NCBI GenBank assembly: GCA_051530055.1
Contig: CM121341.1
Span: 15,376,001-15,440,000, forward strand
DNA length: 64,000 nt
DNA from: Neoechinorhynchus agilis
Lineage: Eukaryota > Acanthocephala
Reading direction: 5' to 3'
The notes beneath the pieces are model-generated. The model saw nothing but the letters and a program-made list of their open reading frames with translations, searched no databases and was not told where the DNA came from. Positions 12,607 through 23,504 of this stretch are shown here, piece by piece. A program made the position numbers and the translations under genes. Position 1 is the stretch's first letter. Every line of letters begins with the position of its first letter.

Positions 12607-13232
12607 ATTTTTTTCCACCCGGTGACGCTCCTATATTTGCCAGCTCTTGTGTGCGTGTTCGTCAATATTCGTTTATGTATTAAGAAATCGAAAATGTCTT
12701 TCGGTATTTTCGTATAGTGCTGTTATTATTTAATACCCTTGCACAGCTTGAACAAGGTATTAATGAAATCGTTTATTTGTCGGTTGAATGTAGTGCGGGC
12801 TGCAATATTTATTCATGAAGATGGTGTCTTTATTGTCTTCAACCTCTAGTCTGATCATCATCTTTAAAATCGATTATTCGGCTTCGTTTTCTTATGTTGA
12901 AAGTGACATCGTCAAATTTCCCTCACGTGAGTTACATTGCAAATGTGCTCTACTGGTTCTGATTATCTTGAGAGATATTATTAAGTTAGACTTTAAAATT
13001 CTATTCAGTTTCATTGTTGGACATACAACCCAACCGATATCTTACATCAGTGAAGTGTTTGAATCATTTAAACTCGGATGCATTCGGTAGAGTTTTGTAC
13101 ATCCCTGACTCATAAGTGAATTTCCTCCTATCCATAAGCCTCACCTCCTGGAGGTATGTGAGAATCCTGGAATTTGGCTAAAGTTATTAACTTTGTTGTA
13201 TATCAAAACCCAATATTACAGACTCATACGTC
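12607..13232. other. Unique stretch between satellite and LINE fragment
   Basis: No gene recognised. A frame of 91 codons at 12815-13090 is hydrophobic at its start but resembles nothing I know. TTTTGTACATCCCT near 13095 matches the tail of the SINE at 42.97 kb, which may mark a short SINE remnant. Confidence 0.3.
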
Positions 13233-13425
13233 ATGATTGTTCGGCAGCTTCCTTGATGGCCGCGGCATTGCCACGCTGATTCGCTGCAACAGGAAGCTGT
13301 TAGAGCGCATGTCGCCGGTGGCATGTTTTAGTATCTTTCCCAGTCGGGAGAAGAAATAATCGGCTACCTTTCGGAGGCATCCGAGTGTTTCCAGCGCAAT
13401 CGGGATGAATATATATTGATGCCAC
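13233..13425 (-). mobile_element. R2-like LINE 3' fragment
   Basis: Near-copy of 45717-45920. Minus-strand reading gives the family tail: PIALETLG, then TGDMRSS.FL, then AAIQRGNAAAIK.AAEQS with the stop. Only the last 65 or so codons remain. Confidence 0.75.
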
Positions 13426-13731
13426 TAAATGGTTGGCCAATGGACGAAAATCGAAGCGTTTTTAGAGGATCTGTTTTTCTGCGCTTATACTTTGCATCCA
13501 ATGAATGCGTCTAACTTAAAAATATTATTTATGTCTTCAACTGTAAATATATATTTTTATTAAAACGTTTCGAAAATCGTCGAGTTAATCATCAGTTTGT
13601 TAGTTATTAAAAGACGGAAGACCTAAACAATAATTCGAATCATATACCTCGGTACCTCCTCACATACCGACACGTCTAACTTTGTTTTAATTATTCCAAT
13701 AGTTATCTCATCACTAAATTGATATATTAAG

Positions 13732-15936
13732 ATGAGCAGCGCTACTCCATTTCCTGTTAAATACAGGTGCCATTGCGGTCGATATTATCCGTTTTCGTTG
13801 CTGTACTTTTGTTGCTACTGTGGTGAGTTGAGGTGTAGAGACTGCAACCAAATTGAAGTAAGCTTAATGCTGCTTTCAATTTCATTTTGGCCGTCTTTAA
13901 TTTAGATCGATTCTAGATACTGTCCCAATTGTCTAGAAAAGTTCTTTTCTCAAGAAGCGGCTGCTAAACAAAACAGGTATTTTAATGGGGGACGCAAATA
14001 CAAGTGATGAAAGCTCATTTGAATAATACTTATTATTTGAGTTGTCGTTTTGAGTTGCCTTTATATCAAATAAATCTCGAAATAAAAATGGTACTCAATT
14101 TTTTAATGCAAATATCTAGAACTAATAACTAATTTGTTTTTTCTCATGCCCATTGGAATACGTTTAGATGCACTTCCTGCTACGAATGTCCGTTATGCGG
14201 ATCTCATTTGATTCCAAAGGCAATGAAGGCTCCTACTAGCGCCACAAATGAAAATCCTGAAAGTCCTCCGTCATACGTGTACTTTTATTCATGTGGATAT
14301 TGCCATTGGACGACACAGGAAGCAGATTTGGATCTTAAGCCAAGTCGTTAGTAATTGTCTCAAATTTCATTTCATTCACTAAGAATTACCTGAAAACAGT
14401 GAACGTCGGCTGGACTGAGTGGGCTTCTGAGATCAGATCATCGGATAAAATTGAACGTTTGTCTAAGTCATACAAACAGCAAGCTCTCCTTGACCGAGTT
14501 AATCGAAACAAAAGTCGAATCGGACGGCGAAAGTCAGCGTTGGCATCCTTAACTAGCAATTCGGTTTGATTTCCTCTTTATGGAAATAACTCCTATTATG
14601 TTCGGAAAAGGATGAATATCCAGGAATGATGGGGACATTAATTCGACGTGGCCTCATAGCTCCTTCCATTATGAATGAAATCGAAACGGAACCAATCGTA
14701 ATGGTTCTTCAAGATTCTAGCGATGATAGTGATATTTTCAATCACAATAGTGTCACAGATTCTCTAAGAACTATCACCGATCCATCAATGAGTTTGTTGT
14801 TTCCATTATCGATGCTTAGATCATTAATTATTCTTTAGTACCATGCCTTGATCGTCGATTCAAAGTGCCTGGATGTTTAAACGAATCCAAGCCACTTGGT
14901 CCAATAAGAGTTGGAATGCTAACTCGACTTTCTAGACGATGTCGCAAATGTGCTCATCTCCTAGTGAAACGCGAGCCTAACACTCTTGTCAATGAATTCA
15001 AATTTGAACGAACTGCTGTGTAAGTCTGTAAATTTTAGACTTTAGAACATGAACGCATGTACTCTTTAGGCATAATATACCCGAGCTACGAGTATGGTAT
15101 TGGGTCGAGTCAAGCGATCGGAAGGCTATCAATGTTAGTTCGATTTCGAGGGTGATTTAAAGATGCGTTAGTTTTTATTATCGAAATCAACTTGTTCAAA
15201 AATAGCATATAAAAAATTGAGCATCATTTATCTCCGCTATCTTTTTAATCTGGGAACAAAATGAATCTTAAACATTCATCTTTCTTTTCTTCATTAGAGC
15301 GAGCATTCCACACAATCAAATTGTTTTCTTGCTTCTTAAAGTCACTGATTTTTTAGTTTAGCACCAAATGGGCGTCGATGTCGTCGTCGTGCTCGTGAAC
15401 CGATCTGAATGTGCAATGCAGGCCAGATTCATTAAACCCAACGACATACCAAATGAAGGAGTGAACGCAAACGTTGTCGAGTATCCCATTGGTAATTTTT
15501 GGCTTTTGTCCCACGGTGATGTTGCCAGTGCGTTTGCGGCACACGGTGCAATCGATCCTGCCTCCCATGACGAGTATCAGAAACCTTGGTTCGTTCATCG
15601 ATCAAAGTGTAAACTTGCTGTGAAGTTGAGAGTTGATCCTTATGACAGTGAATACAAATCACTGGTACGCCTTAATTTGTGCGTATTGCACTAACCTTTT
15701 ACCTTTCATAGTGCTTTCCAATCTCAATTGAACACCAGTGCTCACTAATGGAAGCGTCCAGTTGTACGTCACCAATAAACGTCTTACCTAAACCTATCTG
15801 TCAATGGATAAAACAAACGATAGTTGTTAACATCCCAAAAAAGTCACCGGTTGCACCGTCGTTCCTTGTGCCTTCTTCACTTGTCAAAAGAGTTCTTGCA
15901 GACGGGATCAAAAGTGATTATAATAATCAGTGCTAG
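13732..15936 (+). CDS. DCTN4: Dynactin subunit 4 (p62), nine exons
   Basis: Pointed-end subunit of dynactin, the dynein activator on microtubules. Exons: 13732-13857, 13906-13976, 14168-14346, 14400-14563, 14611-14791, 14839-15019, 15070-15133, 15362-15664, 15712-15936, about 497 codons against about 460 in human. The N-terminus has the family's paired-cysteine zinc-binding pattern (FCCYCGELRCRDC, YCPNCLEKF, CTSCYECPLC), then FYSCGYCHWTT, and later the second cysteine pair RRCRKCAHLLVKREPN. All joints are GT-AG and keep frame without any indel, so this stretch of sequence is trustworthy. Most introns are 46-52 bases; two longer ones (13977-14167 and 15134-15361) carry inverted repeats near their ends. 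Confidence 0.93.
13977..14167 (+). other. DCTN4 intron 2 with terminal inverted repeats
   Basis: Canonical GT-AG intron whose first 13 bases (13977-13989, GTATTTTAATGGG) match the complement of 14149-14161 (GTATTCCAATGGG) at 11 of 13 positions. It therefore combines normal splice sites with transposon-like ends, intermediate between the short introns and the CHEK2/CDKAL1 type. Confidence 0.55.
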
Positions 15937-16097
15937 ATAAATAATTCAAACCACAAGTCTTTGTTTGCCAATCTGATTATCGACTGAAAATGCTTAGGTT
16001 TCATTCGACAGCATTTGACGGCTATACTAAGAGCGGCCAAAAAATATATAGATTATAAACTCGTAGAATTTAGTTTAATTATAAGAAAAAATCATTC

Positions 16098-16262
16098 ACA
16101 CCACCGCTCTGAATCACTCAGCTGTCGTCCTGGTGTAACGGTAGAAAGGACGGATCCAGCGTTCCCTCGTTGCACAGCCAAACTAATCTTTTGTGGGAGG
16201 AATGCTCCTGCCCTCTAATCGCCAGTGATTCGTCTCGATCTGCGCCGCGGTACCAAACGACC
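16098..16262 (-). mobile_element. R2-like LINE extreme 3' end
   Basis: Minus strand reads the family C-terminus: VQRGNA, then VTPGRQLSDSERWCE and stop, then a short tail. The same terminus is found on the plus strand at 28.08-28.22 and 38.2-38.33 kb. Confidence 0.7.
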
Positions 16263-16739
16263 CGAGCGTATGCGACTTTTAAACATTTTGGTCACATCGA
16301 AACCGAACGTTGATATTTCTAATTTCTTTTAAATCCATTTACGCTTCATGAAATGTGATGCTTTCTGTAAAACGAAAAAGTTTGGACGCGAGTAAATCCT
16401 TGTATTTTTAGTGGCATTTCGACTTAAAAATATGAATATTTCAACAATAGATAGAAAACCCTTCGAGATGATCAAGGTGTAATTTTGGTGAGCATAATCC
16501 CGGGCATGGCGTATTTTATTTATGTTGTTGGTAACATTGGAAGCCTGATGCCGTTTTACATAAAGATTTTCAATGGTGATTTGCGAAATGTTTTATTTCG
16601 GAGGATTCCTGAGTTTATGCATCAAACGAAGGATTCGTTGGAAATAAATTTTCTCGCTTTATACGTCGACCGCATTTATAGGCACATTATTGATAATTTC
16701 GTGCAATATAAGTTAAGGAAGAGAATAGTGAACCTTCTG
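16263..16739. other. Stretch before gypsy relic 1
   Basis: A frame is open at 16485-16735 (GSLMPFYIKIFNGDLRNVLF), with no family recognised. Its first 50 bases (16476-16530) resemble the outer end of the hammerhead element at 28.56-28.61 kb, so part of this may be PLE-derived. Confidence 0.3.
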
Positions 16740-18427
16740 TTGTGGAATATCGACCCAGTGGCATCACCATTATTTAGTGACGTTACTATTATATTCATTA
16801 TAACGTTACAACGTATGTGCAAGTCTTTAGTTTTGTCAGTATGTTTTCTATTCAATAGAACCTCTTAAAGATCATCACAATTTATTGAATAGAAACAGGT
16901 TCTCTTGATGGAAACAGCAGAAGGTGATCACAAGGACATTCAATCAACATTGAACCAAGAAACGTCACTATCACGGGACTACTTCCAACAAAACATGGCG
17001 GTTGGAACGATTATGACATCGCGCCGCTTCACTATAATCACTGATCAACGGTCGGTCTCGTTTATGATGAGCCAAAAACATATGACAAAAGTCCGAAATG
17101 ATAGAATCTTGCCGTGGAGGTTAGAGCTCTTAAATTTTTCATAGGATATTCAATATCGGCCTGGAAATGAAAACTTATCGGCAGATGCTCTTTCTAGAAA
17201 TGTATGTGATTTATCCATAGTATCACTCGATCGATTGAAGGAAGTTCATCGACAATTAGGTCAACCTGGCAGTACTCGGCTATTTCACTTCATTCAGTAG
17301 AATAATCTACCTTACACCCTTAACGAAGTACGACAAATCACCTCCGATTGCCGCGTATGTTGTGAATTGAAGTCGCGTTTTTTCAAGCATCAAGACAACC
17401 TAAAGCTGATTAAAGCAACATCACCTATGGAGAGGATCTCGGTGGATTTTTAAGGTCCCTTACCAACGTCTACTCATGTACAAAAATACTTGTTCGTCGC
17501 TATCGACTAATTTTCACGTTTCCTAATAGCGTTCGCATATCGGGATACGTCCACCGAAACTGTCAAATCCTGCCTGCAGCAAATATTTGCCTTGTCTGGC
17601 TGTCCGGCTTATATTCACTCTGATCAAGGCGCTTGTTTCACGTCCCGTGTTCTTCGCGACTGACTAAAATCTCTCAAGATATGTATAAGTCATACTACGT
17701 CCTATCGACCACAAGCAAACATGCAATGCGAGAGACTTAACGTCACCTCGTGGAAAACTATTTTGATTGTATTAAGAGGCGGCGGAAAATTAATAACGAC
17801 CTAGCACGACGCGCTTATTCCGGCACTCGCCTGTATAAGATCATTATTATGCACCAGCACCGGTAAGACACTTCATGAAAGAATGTTCAGTTTTGAGAGG
17901 AAAGTTCCGCTAAAAATCACCCTTCCTCTATGGTTACGTGATCGAGAATCCGCGTGGCTCAAGAGGGATCATCCAACGAGCAAAAACAAACGCTCCACCC
18001 AGAAGATTAATCTGGTCAAAGCTAATGAAAAACATTCAGTTGTGGAATATACTGACTTTCGCATTGACAAAGTTTCCACCCAACGATTAGCTCCCTTCTC
18101 CCGCTCATCCATTGGTGCGCCAATTGAAGATAAGGATTCAACCAACGATTCGAACGTGGATGTAGGTACTCCTGACGCGCCTTCGAGTGAATTGACGCCC
18201 TTGGAGGGTTCTAAGTGGACTAGTCAGAATGGTCAATTAGTTGATCGCTCCTGCCGATTTTCTTAATGAGACATGCCGAAGGTTATGATAGAATATCGAT
18301 CCAGTGGCATCGCCATTATTTAATGACGTTACTATTATATTCAATATAACGTTACAACGTATGTGCAAGTCTTTAGTTTTGCCAGTATGTTTTCTATTCA
18401 ATAAAACCTCTTAAAGGTCATCACACC
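16740..18427 (+). mobile_element. Ty3/gypsy LTR retrotransposon relic 1
   Basis: Fossil LTR element, internally deleted and broken. Two similar repeats of about 140 bases bound it (about 16740-16880 and 18289-18427), both running from an AATATCGA.CC start to CTCTTAAAG.TCATCACA. Between them are RNase H and integrase remnants in the order usual for Ty3/gypsy: TDQRSVSF, then YRPGNENLSADALSR, then an integrase core region. Gag, protease and most of the reverse transcriptase are missing. The LTRs differ at a modest number of positions, so it is not recent. The family is probably the same broad group as the relic at 60.3 kb. Confidence 0.85.
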
Positions 18428-18680
18428 TTCTATACAATCTCATCGCGACATTATTCGAGCATAGAATTGTGGTCAAGAAGCCAGTCGTTTTACCGAACCT
18501 TCGATGATTACCCAGTGAATTTCATATAGAGAAGATGATTAATGCGTTGCACCAGCACGTGGTGAAGATTGATTGCAATGTTGGATGTTCGGATGCGATA
18601 ATATCGCCGATCATGACGCTCGCACTAAACGCAGCCACCAAGTTAAATTGAAATGATATAATCAACAACATGGTTCATAA
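18428..18680. other. Short unassigned stretch
   Basis: Between the gypsy 3' repeat and a GC-rich SINE-like block. No coding or repeat signal recognised. Confidence 0.3.
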
Positions 18681-18689
18681 AACGTTCCA

Positions 18690-18975
18690 AACAATTCGTA
18701 CCGGCCTGGTGTTGCGCATTCAAAATGCGTTATGTATGTCGCTGGTTCAAGTCCACTGGTCGCTGGGTTTCACGGGGGCTGCGAGGCTGTCGTAAAGGTG
18801 GGGTCAGGTTCTGAGATCGCCCATTGGCCCCAAACGAGGGTTGGCCCTGTCTCTTCGAGTGCGGCTAAGCGCTTCCGAAGTGCGTGAGTTAGCCGAGAGG
18901 GTGAACGCAATTTCGCAGTTTTTGCATATGAAGGCCGTAAGTAGTTTGCCGAAATTATACTAAACCTTCTAAACA
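18690..18975 (+). mobile_element. tRNA-derived SINE-like block
   Basis: GC-rich island in AT-rich surroundings with a good RNA polymerase III B box, GGTTCAAGTCC at 18743-18753, and a possible weak A box about 50 bases before it. The rest has no coding sense. A tRNA-derived SINE is the simplest reading; no second copy lies in this window. Confidence 0.4.
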
Positions 18976-18985
18976 ATTGATAGGC

Positions 18986-18997
18986 TCAATAAGTAAT
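18986..18997 (+). repeat. Left target-site duplication of PLE dimer 1
   Basis: TCAATAAGTAAT, repeated exactly at 22008-22019. The two copies bracket the whole inverted PLE pair. Confidence 0.8.
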
Positions 18998-19033
18998 TTC
19001 TTTTTTGGGTGACTTTATCGCTCCGATAAAAAT

Positions 19034-19084
19034 TAACATTTATTCCATTAATATTTCGAGACCTTAGTCCCCTCATCAGAATGT
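19034..19084 (-). ncRNA. Hammerhead ribozyme motif, PLE 1 left arm
   Basis: Mirror image of the motif at 21884-21933: CTGATGAG, a five-base-pair stem II with a TAAG loop, GAAA, and an ACATT/AATGT stem I. PLEs are known to carry minimal hammerheads in their terminal repeats. Confidence 0.75.
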
Positions 19085-19163
19085 AGTTTTATGTGTGTAA
19101 TTTTTATTCGTCGTATTAACTCGGGTGCCCGGTAGCGTCACTGCCCGTGGGAGTGTGTGCAAT

Positions 19164-20795
19164 TCACCCCTGAGCTCGTCTTAGCTGTAAACTATCGGTG
19201 GGCAATATCAATGACCAATTACTCTTATTGCCCTGGAATGTGCTTACCGTCTCAATATATATCGCCTCTTTAATTAATCTCTTTGTTAGGTTATTTTCTC
19301 TTTCCAATATGCTTGCTCCATCGAACTCAATTATATGGCCGTCCTCCAATACGTGATTAAAAATCGCCGAAGAAGTGTCGCCTCCCCTCACACTATACTT
19401 GTGCTGGTTAACTGTCTTATTCAACCCTTGCTTCGTTTGTCCGATATACCTCTTCGGGCAATTTATGCAAGGTATAGTATATACGACACAAGGTGTTGGT
19501 GTCTTCGGTTTCTTTTTGAACAGGCCACTCAATTTCGGGGCGGATGGAAAATATGGTGTCATCTTCGGTTCTTTCACTTTCCACAAAGTGTGCGATATCT
19601 GATTGAGTGCCTTTTCACCCACATACGTGTTCTTCAGGTATTTTATCACCATTTTGCCCGATGTGGAATATCCTTCCTTCATTCTACAAAATTTAGCTCT
19701 TTTGATCGCCCATCTAGGAAAGTGACGTTTTTGGAGCATACCCTCCATCTCAATCATGGCTGCCGATAGATTTCTACTATTGCTGCATATCTCTCGTGCT
19801 CTATTGAAAAGAGTCTTCGCCGCTGCGACTCTATATCGTGTCGCCCCATGACTCTTCCAATCTGATAAGCCCCATGGTATTCCTGGTTTTTTAAAGACTG
19901 GTATCTATTTCGTTCCCGTTGCGTTTCATTGTTACGTCCAAAAAAGACAATTCACCTGACGGACGAATGCTATTTAGTTTTTTCTACACATCAATAGTTT
20001 CGGGATTCTCCTTTAAAACGAGGAAGGCGTCGTCCACATACCAGTACCATACCAATATCTCAGGAATGATTCTTCGAACCGTCTTTTCGTATTCTGTTAG
20101 AAATATGTGAGCCAGTATTGGTTCTAACGGAGATCCCATCGCTACACCATCGATCTGATCGATAATTAGATCCTCGAAACTGAAAGATGTTTTCGTGGTA
20201 CAGCAATCAATCAGCGTTATCCATTCCTCCACGCTCAGGGAAGGTGACTCGCATTTTACTTGTAGTAGGGTTTCTGCTGATTTTGTTGCTTCTTTAAGTG
20301 GTATATTTGTAAATAGAGACTTAATGTTCGCTGTCATAAACCACCTGTTTCTAGGGTCCATCTTTCTTACCAATTTTGCAAACGTAGGTCCATCTTTCAC
20401 TTCTGAATCGCTCTTTGAGTAATTGATTAATCACCTTTGCCAATCTATGGCTAAAGGAATTATACGAGGCTATTACAGGTCTTACATTCAGTTTCGGTTT
20501 ATGGAGTTTCGGGAGCATGTATAAGAATCCTGCGGATGCATTCGTTGATCGTGTGTTATTGTACCATTCTTGTGATATTTTTCCTGACTTCTGTAAGTTC
20601 ATAGGATGTCGATTGAATGCACGTTCACGTGCCACTGTTGGATCCTTGTTTAATTTCACAAACTTTCCATCATTGAGCAATTTCCTTCCAGATTCTGAGT
20701 AATCTTCCTTGTTCAATATTACGAGTGCCTTTCCTTTGTCAGCTCGACATATCCGAATACTGTCGTCCTTTACGAAAACATCTTTCAGTTTCGAG
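19164..20795 (-). CDS. PLE reverse transcriptase / GIY-YIG, left copy (interrupted)
   Basis: The minus strand reads the PLE polyprotein from the N-terminal RT motif ADKGKALVILNKEDY (about 20735), through FLYMLPKLHKP, NIPLKEAT, the substrate-facing GVAMGSPLEPILAHIFL and the catalytic YVDD (about 20040), the thumb, and a C-terminal GIY-YIG endonuclease with CPKRYIGQTKQGLN (about 19440). It keeps more of the RT N-terminus than the right copy but is not one continuous frame. PLEs prime at chromosomal nicks made by the GIY-YIG domain. Confidence 0.8.
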
Positions 20796-21893
20796 AATCT
20801 AATTATTGATCTGATAGATGGTGTAGCGATGGGATCTCCGTTAGAACCAATACTGGCTCACATATTTCTAACAGAATACGAAAAGACGGTTCGAAGAATC
20901 ATTCCTGAGATATTGGTATGGTACTGGTATGTGGACGACGCCTTCCTCGTTTTAAAGGAGAATCCCGAAACTATTGATGTGCAGAAAAAACTAAATAGCA
21001 TTCATCCGTCAGGCGAATTGTCTTTTTTGGACTTAACAATGAAACGCAACGGGAACGAAATAGATACAAGAGTCTTTAAAAAACCAGAAATACCATGGGG
21101 CTTATCAGATTGGAAGAGTCATGGGGCGACACGATATAGAGTCGCAGCGGCGAAGACTCTTTTCAATAGAGCACGAGAGATATGCAGCAATAGTAGAAAT
21201 CTATCGGCAGCCATGATTGAGATGGAGGGTATGCTCCAAAAACGTCACTTTCCTAGATGGGCGATCAAAAGAGCTAAATTTTGTAGAATGAAGGAAGGAT
21301 ATTCCACATCGGACAAAATGGTGATAAAATACCTGAAGAACACGTATGTGGGTGAAAAGGCACTCAATCAGATATCGCACACTTTGTGGAAAGTGAAAGA
21401 ACCGAAGATGACACCATATTTTCCATCCGCCCCGAAATTGAGTGGCCTGTTCAAAAAGAAACCGAAGACACCAACACCTTGTGTCGTATATACTATACCT
21501 TGCATAAATTGCCCGAAGAGGTATATCGGACAAACGAAGCAAGGGTTGAATAAGAGAGTTAACCAGCACAAGTATAGTGTGAGGCGAGGCGACACTTCTT
21601 CGGCGATTTTTAACCATGTGTTGGAGGACGGCCATATAATTGATTTCGATGGAGCAAGCATATTGGAAAGAGAAAATAACCTAACAAAGAGATTAATTAA
21701 AGAGGCGATATATATTGATACGGTAAGCACATTCCAGGGCAATAAGAGTAATTGGTCATTGATATTGCCCACCGATAGTTTACAGTTAAGACGAGCTCAG
21801 GGGGAATTGCACACACTCCCACGGGCAGTGACGCTCCCGGGCACCCGAGTTAATACGACGAATAAAAATTACACACACAAAACTACATTCTGA
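20709..21893 (+). CDS. PLE RT C-terminal half plus GIY-YIG endonuclease, right copy (continuous frame)
   Basis: Continuous 394-codon frame. The true PLE part starts near 20775 (KTSFSFENLIIDLIDG); the codons before that read antisense through the left copy and are not a natural start. Visible parts: GVAMGSPLEPILAHIFL, YVDDAFLVL (catalytic aspartates), the FLDLTM block, then GIY-YIG as VVYTIPC..C and RYIGQTKQGLNKRVNQH with downstream E-x-NNLTKRLIKEA. It lacks the RT fingers and N-terminus, so it is 5' truncated and unlikely to be active. The hammerhead motif lies just after the ORF's last codons. Confidence 0.85.
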   Translation: MFNITSAFPLSARHIRILSSFTKTSFSFENLIIDLIDGVAMGSPLEPILAHIFLTEYEKTVRRIIPEILVWYWYVDDAFLVLKENPETIDVQKKLNSIHPSGELSFLDLTMKRNGNEIDTRVFKKPEIPWGLSDWKSHGATRYRVAAAKTLFNRAREICSNSRNLSAAMIEMEGMLQKRHFPRWAIKRAKFCRMKEGYSTSDKMVIKYLKNTYVGEKALNQISHTLWKVKEPKMTPYFPSAPKLSGLFKKKPKTPTPCVVYTIPCINCPKRYIGQTKQGLNKRVNQHKYSVRRGDTSSAIFNHVLEDGHIIDFDGASILERENNLTKRLIKEAIYIDTVSTFQGNKSNWSLILPTDSLQLRRAQGELHTLPRAVTLPGTRVNTTNKNYTHKTTF

Positions 21894-21933
21894 TGAGGGG
21901 ACTAAGGTCTCGAAATATTAATGGAATAAATGT
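21884..21933 (+). ncRNA. Hammerhead ribozyme motif, PLE 1 right arm
   Basis: Core CTGATGAG at 21890, stem II GGGAC/GTCTC closed over TAAG, then GAAA, with stem I formed by ACATT before the core and AATGT after it. Stem III is very short, as in published PLE hammerheads, which are thought to work best as dimers. The cleavage site would follow GGAATA near 21927. Confidence 0.75.
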
Positions 21934-22007
21934 TAATTTTTATCGGAGCGATAAAGAGTCACCCAAAAAAGAAGTTAAATTCGCACCGAAAGTTATTCTC
22001 AACGAAA

Positions 22008-22019
22008 TCAATAAGTAAT
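22008..22019 (+). repeat. Right target-site duplication of PLE dimer 1
   Basis: TCAATAAGTAAT, identical to 18986-18997. Confidence 0.8.
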
Positions 22020-23500
22020 GTTAGCTACGACGTTAATTTTCCCTTGTACGAAATTGTTCGTTCCGCTAAGATCGCAACTCCGTATATCTTGCAATTAATA
22101 GCATCCAGTGAAGATACGCGACACTATCTGACTAAGCAACTGGGTATAAGATTCATGAAAAGTCACGATATTAATTTCTCCAATGTGTTCCCGCAAAGAT
22201 GCGCCAAACCGATTGCAACTGACAAGCAAGGATGTTTGGTTCATTCAAGCAACCAAAGAGGGCCGACTGTAAAGTACATGCGTCGTACGGTGGCAAGGAT
22301 ACAATCACCTTAAACAAATCACGTCCAATGGCCACGTAAGATGGGAAATACAATGCGAAACCATTGTACGGACACGTGCTTATATCGACGACGGCATATC
22401 CTGTAAACATTTCATCCTAGGGCAATTCGCGAAAATAAACGGAATTTGCTATGGATACAAAGAAGTTTTACGAAGAAGGCACTGTCGTGGAGGCCAAAGA
22501 ATTTTAGGAAATATCCAATGCCAAGAAAAGCAGAGCATTCTAAGAAAGCAAAAGAAGCTATTGATAAATTATTAGACGATATCTTAGCGGATTTCAGGAC
22601 ATTGTTATTTGATGAAAAACTTCGACATTACCTTGTTTTAGAAAGGAATGCGAGGTTACTGTAATTTTTTACCTTGAATAATTTATATCCTAAGCAAGAA
22701 TAGCTGCAAGAAAGTTGCTATGATACGAAGGTTTGCCTAAAAGGACTTAAAAACAAACAGAAAACGCTAATGAATGCCTAGTGGCATATTGAAGATTCCA
22801 ATGGCACTCAGCAGAATACTTGACTCGAAGACAGCCAAAAGAGAAACCAAGCGCTTAAATCCAAAGCGAACTCAACAAATCGCAGCACAGGAAAGGCTCA
22901 GAAAGATCGAAACGAATCGAATTAAGAAAAAAGCAAGGAGAACAGACGATTTCCGCAGTTCAAAATATTACCGTAATGCCATGAAAAATTGAAAGATGGA
23001 TTACCGTTCTAATTCAACCTTAATAACTTCCCACATTAAGCAGTCGAAACGCTCGAGCTCATTTTAAGTCACTTGGAAGAGCACATCGACGCCGTTCTAT
23101 AAAAATGGTAAAACGAAGCGCGCACTCGATTCGAAGTTGAGAAAGAAAACATTGTAAATCCGGAAGAAGCACAGTTTTATCTTTGTTGACATTTATTTAC
23201 CTCACGTTTTGTTATGGTCAGAAAATCAGTAAGTTTTTTGAAAAGATGGAATTATTGAACGAATTAATCTTTTTCATTTCGTATTTCGAATGCCTACGAT
23301 TGATCGAAAAGAAGAAAATACTTAAAACTGCCCCAAAATTAAACGTTTTTGGTCAATTGCTTATACCTCGCGCTGATATGCTCATAGAAATTGGCTCTAT
23401 TTAAGTGACTCTGACTTCTTCAATACTCGACGATAGACCAACTTTTAAAGATCTTCGTTCAGTCGTACATCAATCGATTGTCAAATAATATTCTTTTTAA
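22020..23500. other. Region with unassigned open frames
   Basis: Open stretches on the plus strand at 22446-22664 (AEHSKKAKEAIDKLLDDILA, then LADFRTLLFDEKLRHYL), 22774-22992 (lysine/arginine-rich, RKIETNRIKKKARR) and 23183-23404 (KKILKTAPKLNVFGQLLI). Their charged, helical composition looks more like protein than chance, possibly exons of one host gene or an older element. I cannot name the family and find no convincing splice chain. Confidence 0.3.
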
Positions 23501-23504
23501 TAAC

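Larger units (their letters stand above)
18998..22007. mobile_element. Penelope-like element, inverted head-to-head dimer (family 1)
   Basis: Two PLE copies with 3' ends outward. The left copy runs on the minus strand from about 20795 down to 18998; the right copy runs on the plus strand from about 20772 to 22007. They share nearly identical arms of about 1.2 kb; about 585 bases in the middle belong only to the left copy. They meet at the shared ACGAAAACATCTTT (about 20775-20790). The right copy carries about 33 more bases at its 3' end than the left, like the 34-bp extension known for Drosophila Penelope. A perfect 12-base duplication flanks the pair. Arms differ at scattered positions, which argues against a read-hairpin artefact. 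Confidence 0.88.

Noticed and set aside
7315-12683. Many overlapping open frames of 60-127 codons on both strands
   Set aside because: They are the 159-bp satellite read through; the unit is divisible by three and stop-poor. Peptides simply repeat with the units and show no conservation beyond the DNA.
19335-21772. Antisense frames of 134-144 codons across both PLE arms
   Set aside because: Reverse-strand shadows of the PLE coding region, duplicated because the arms are inverted copies.
18998-22007. PLE inverted dimer as a long-read hairpin or chimera artefact
   Set aside because: The arms differ at scattered sites, are unequal in length, and are bracketed by a perfect 12-base direct repeat.
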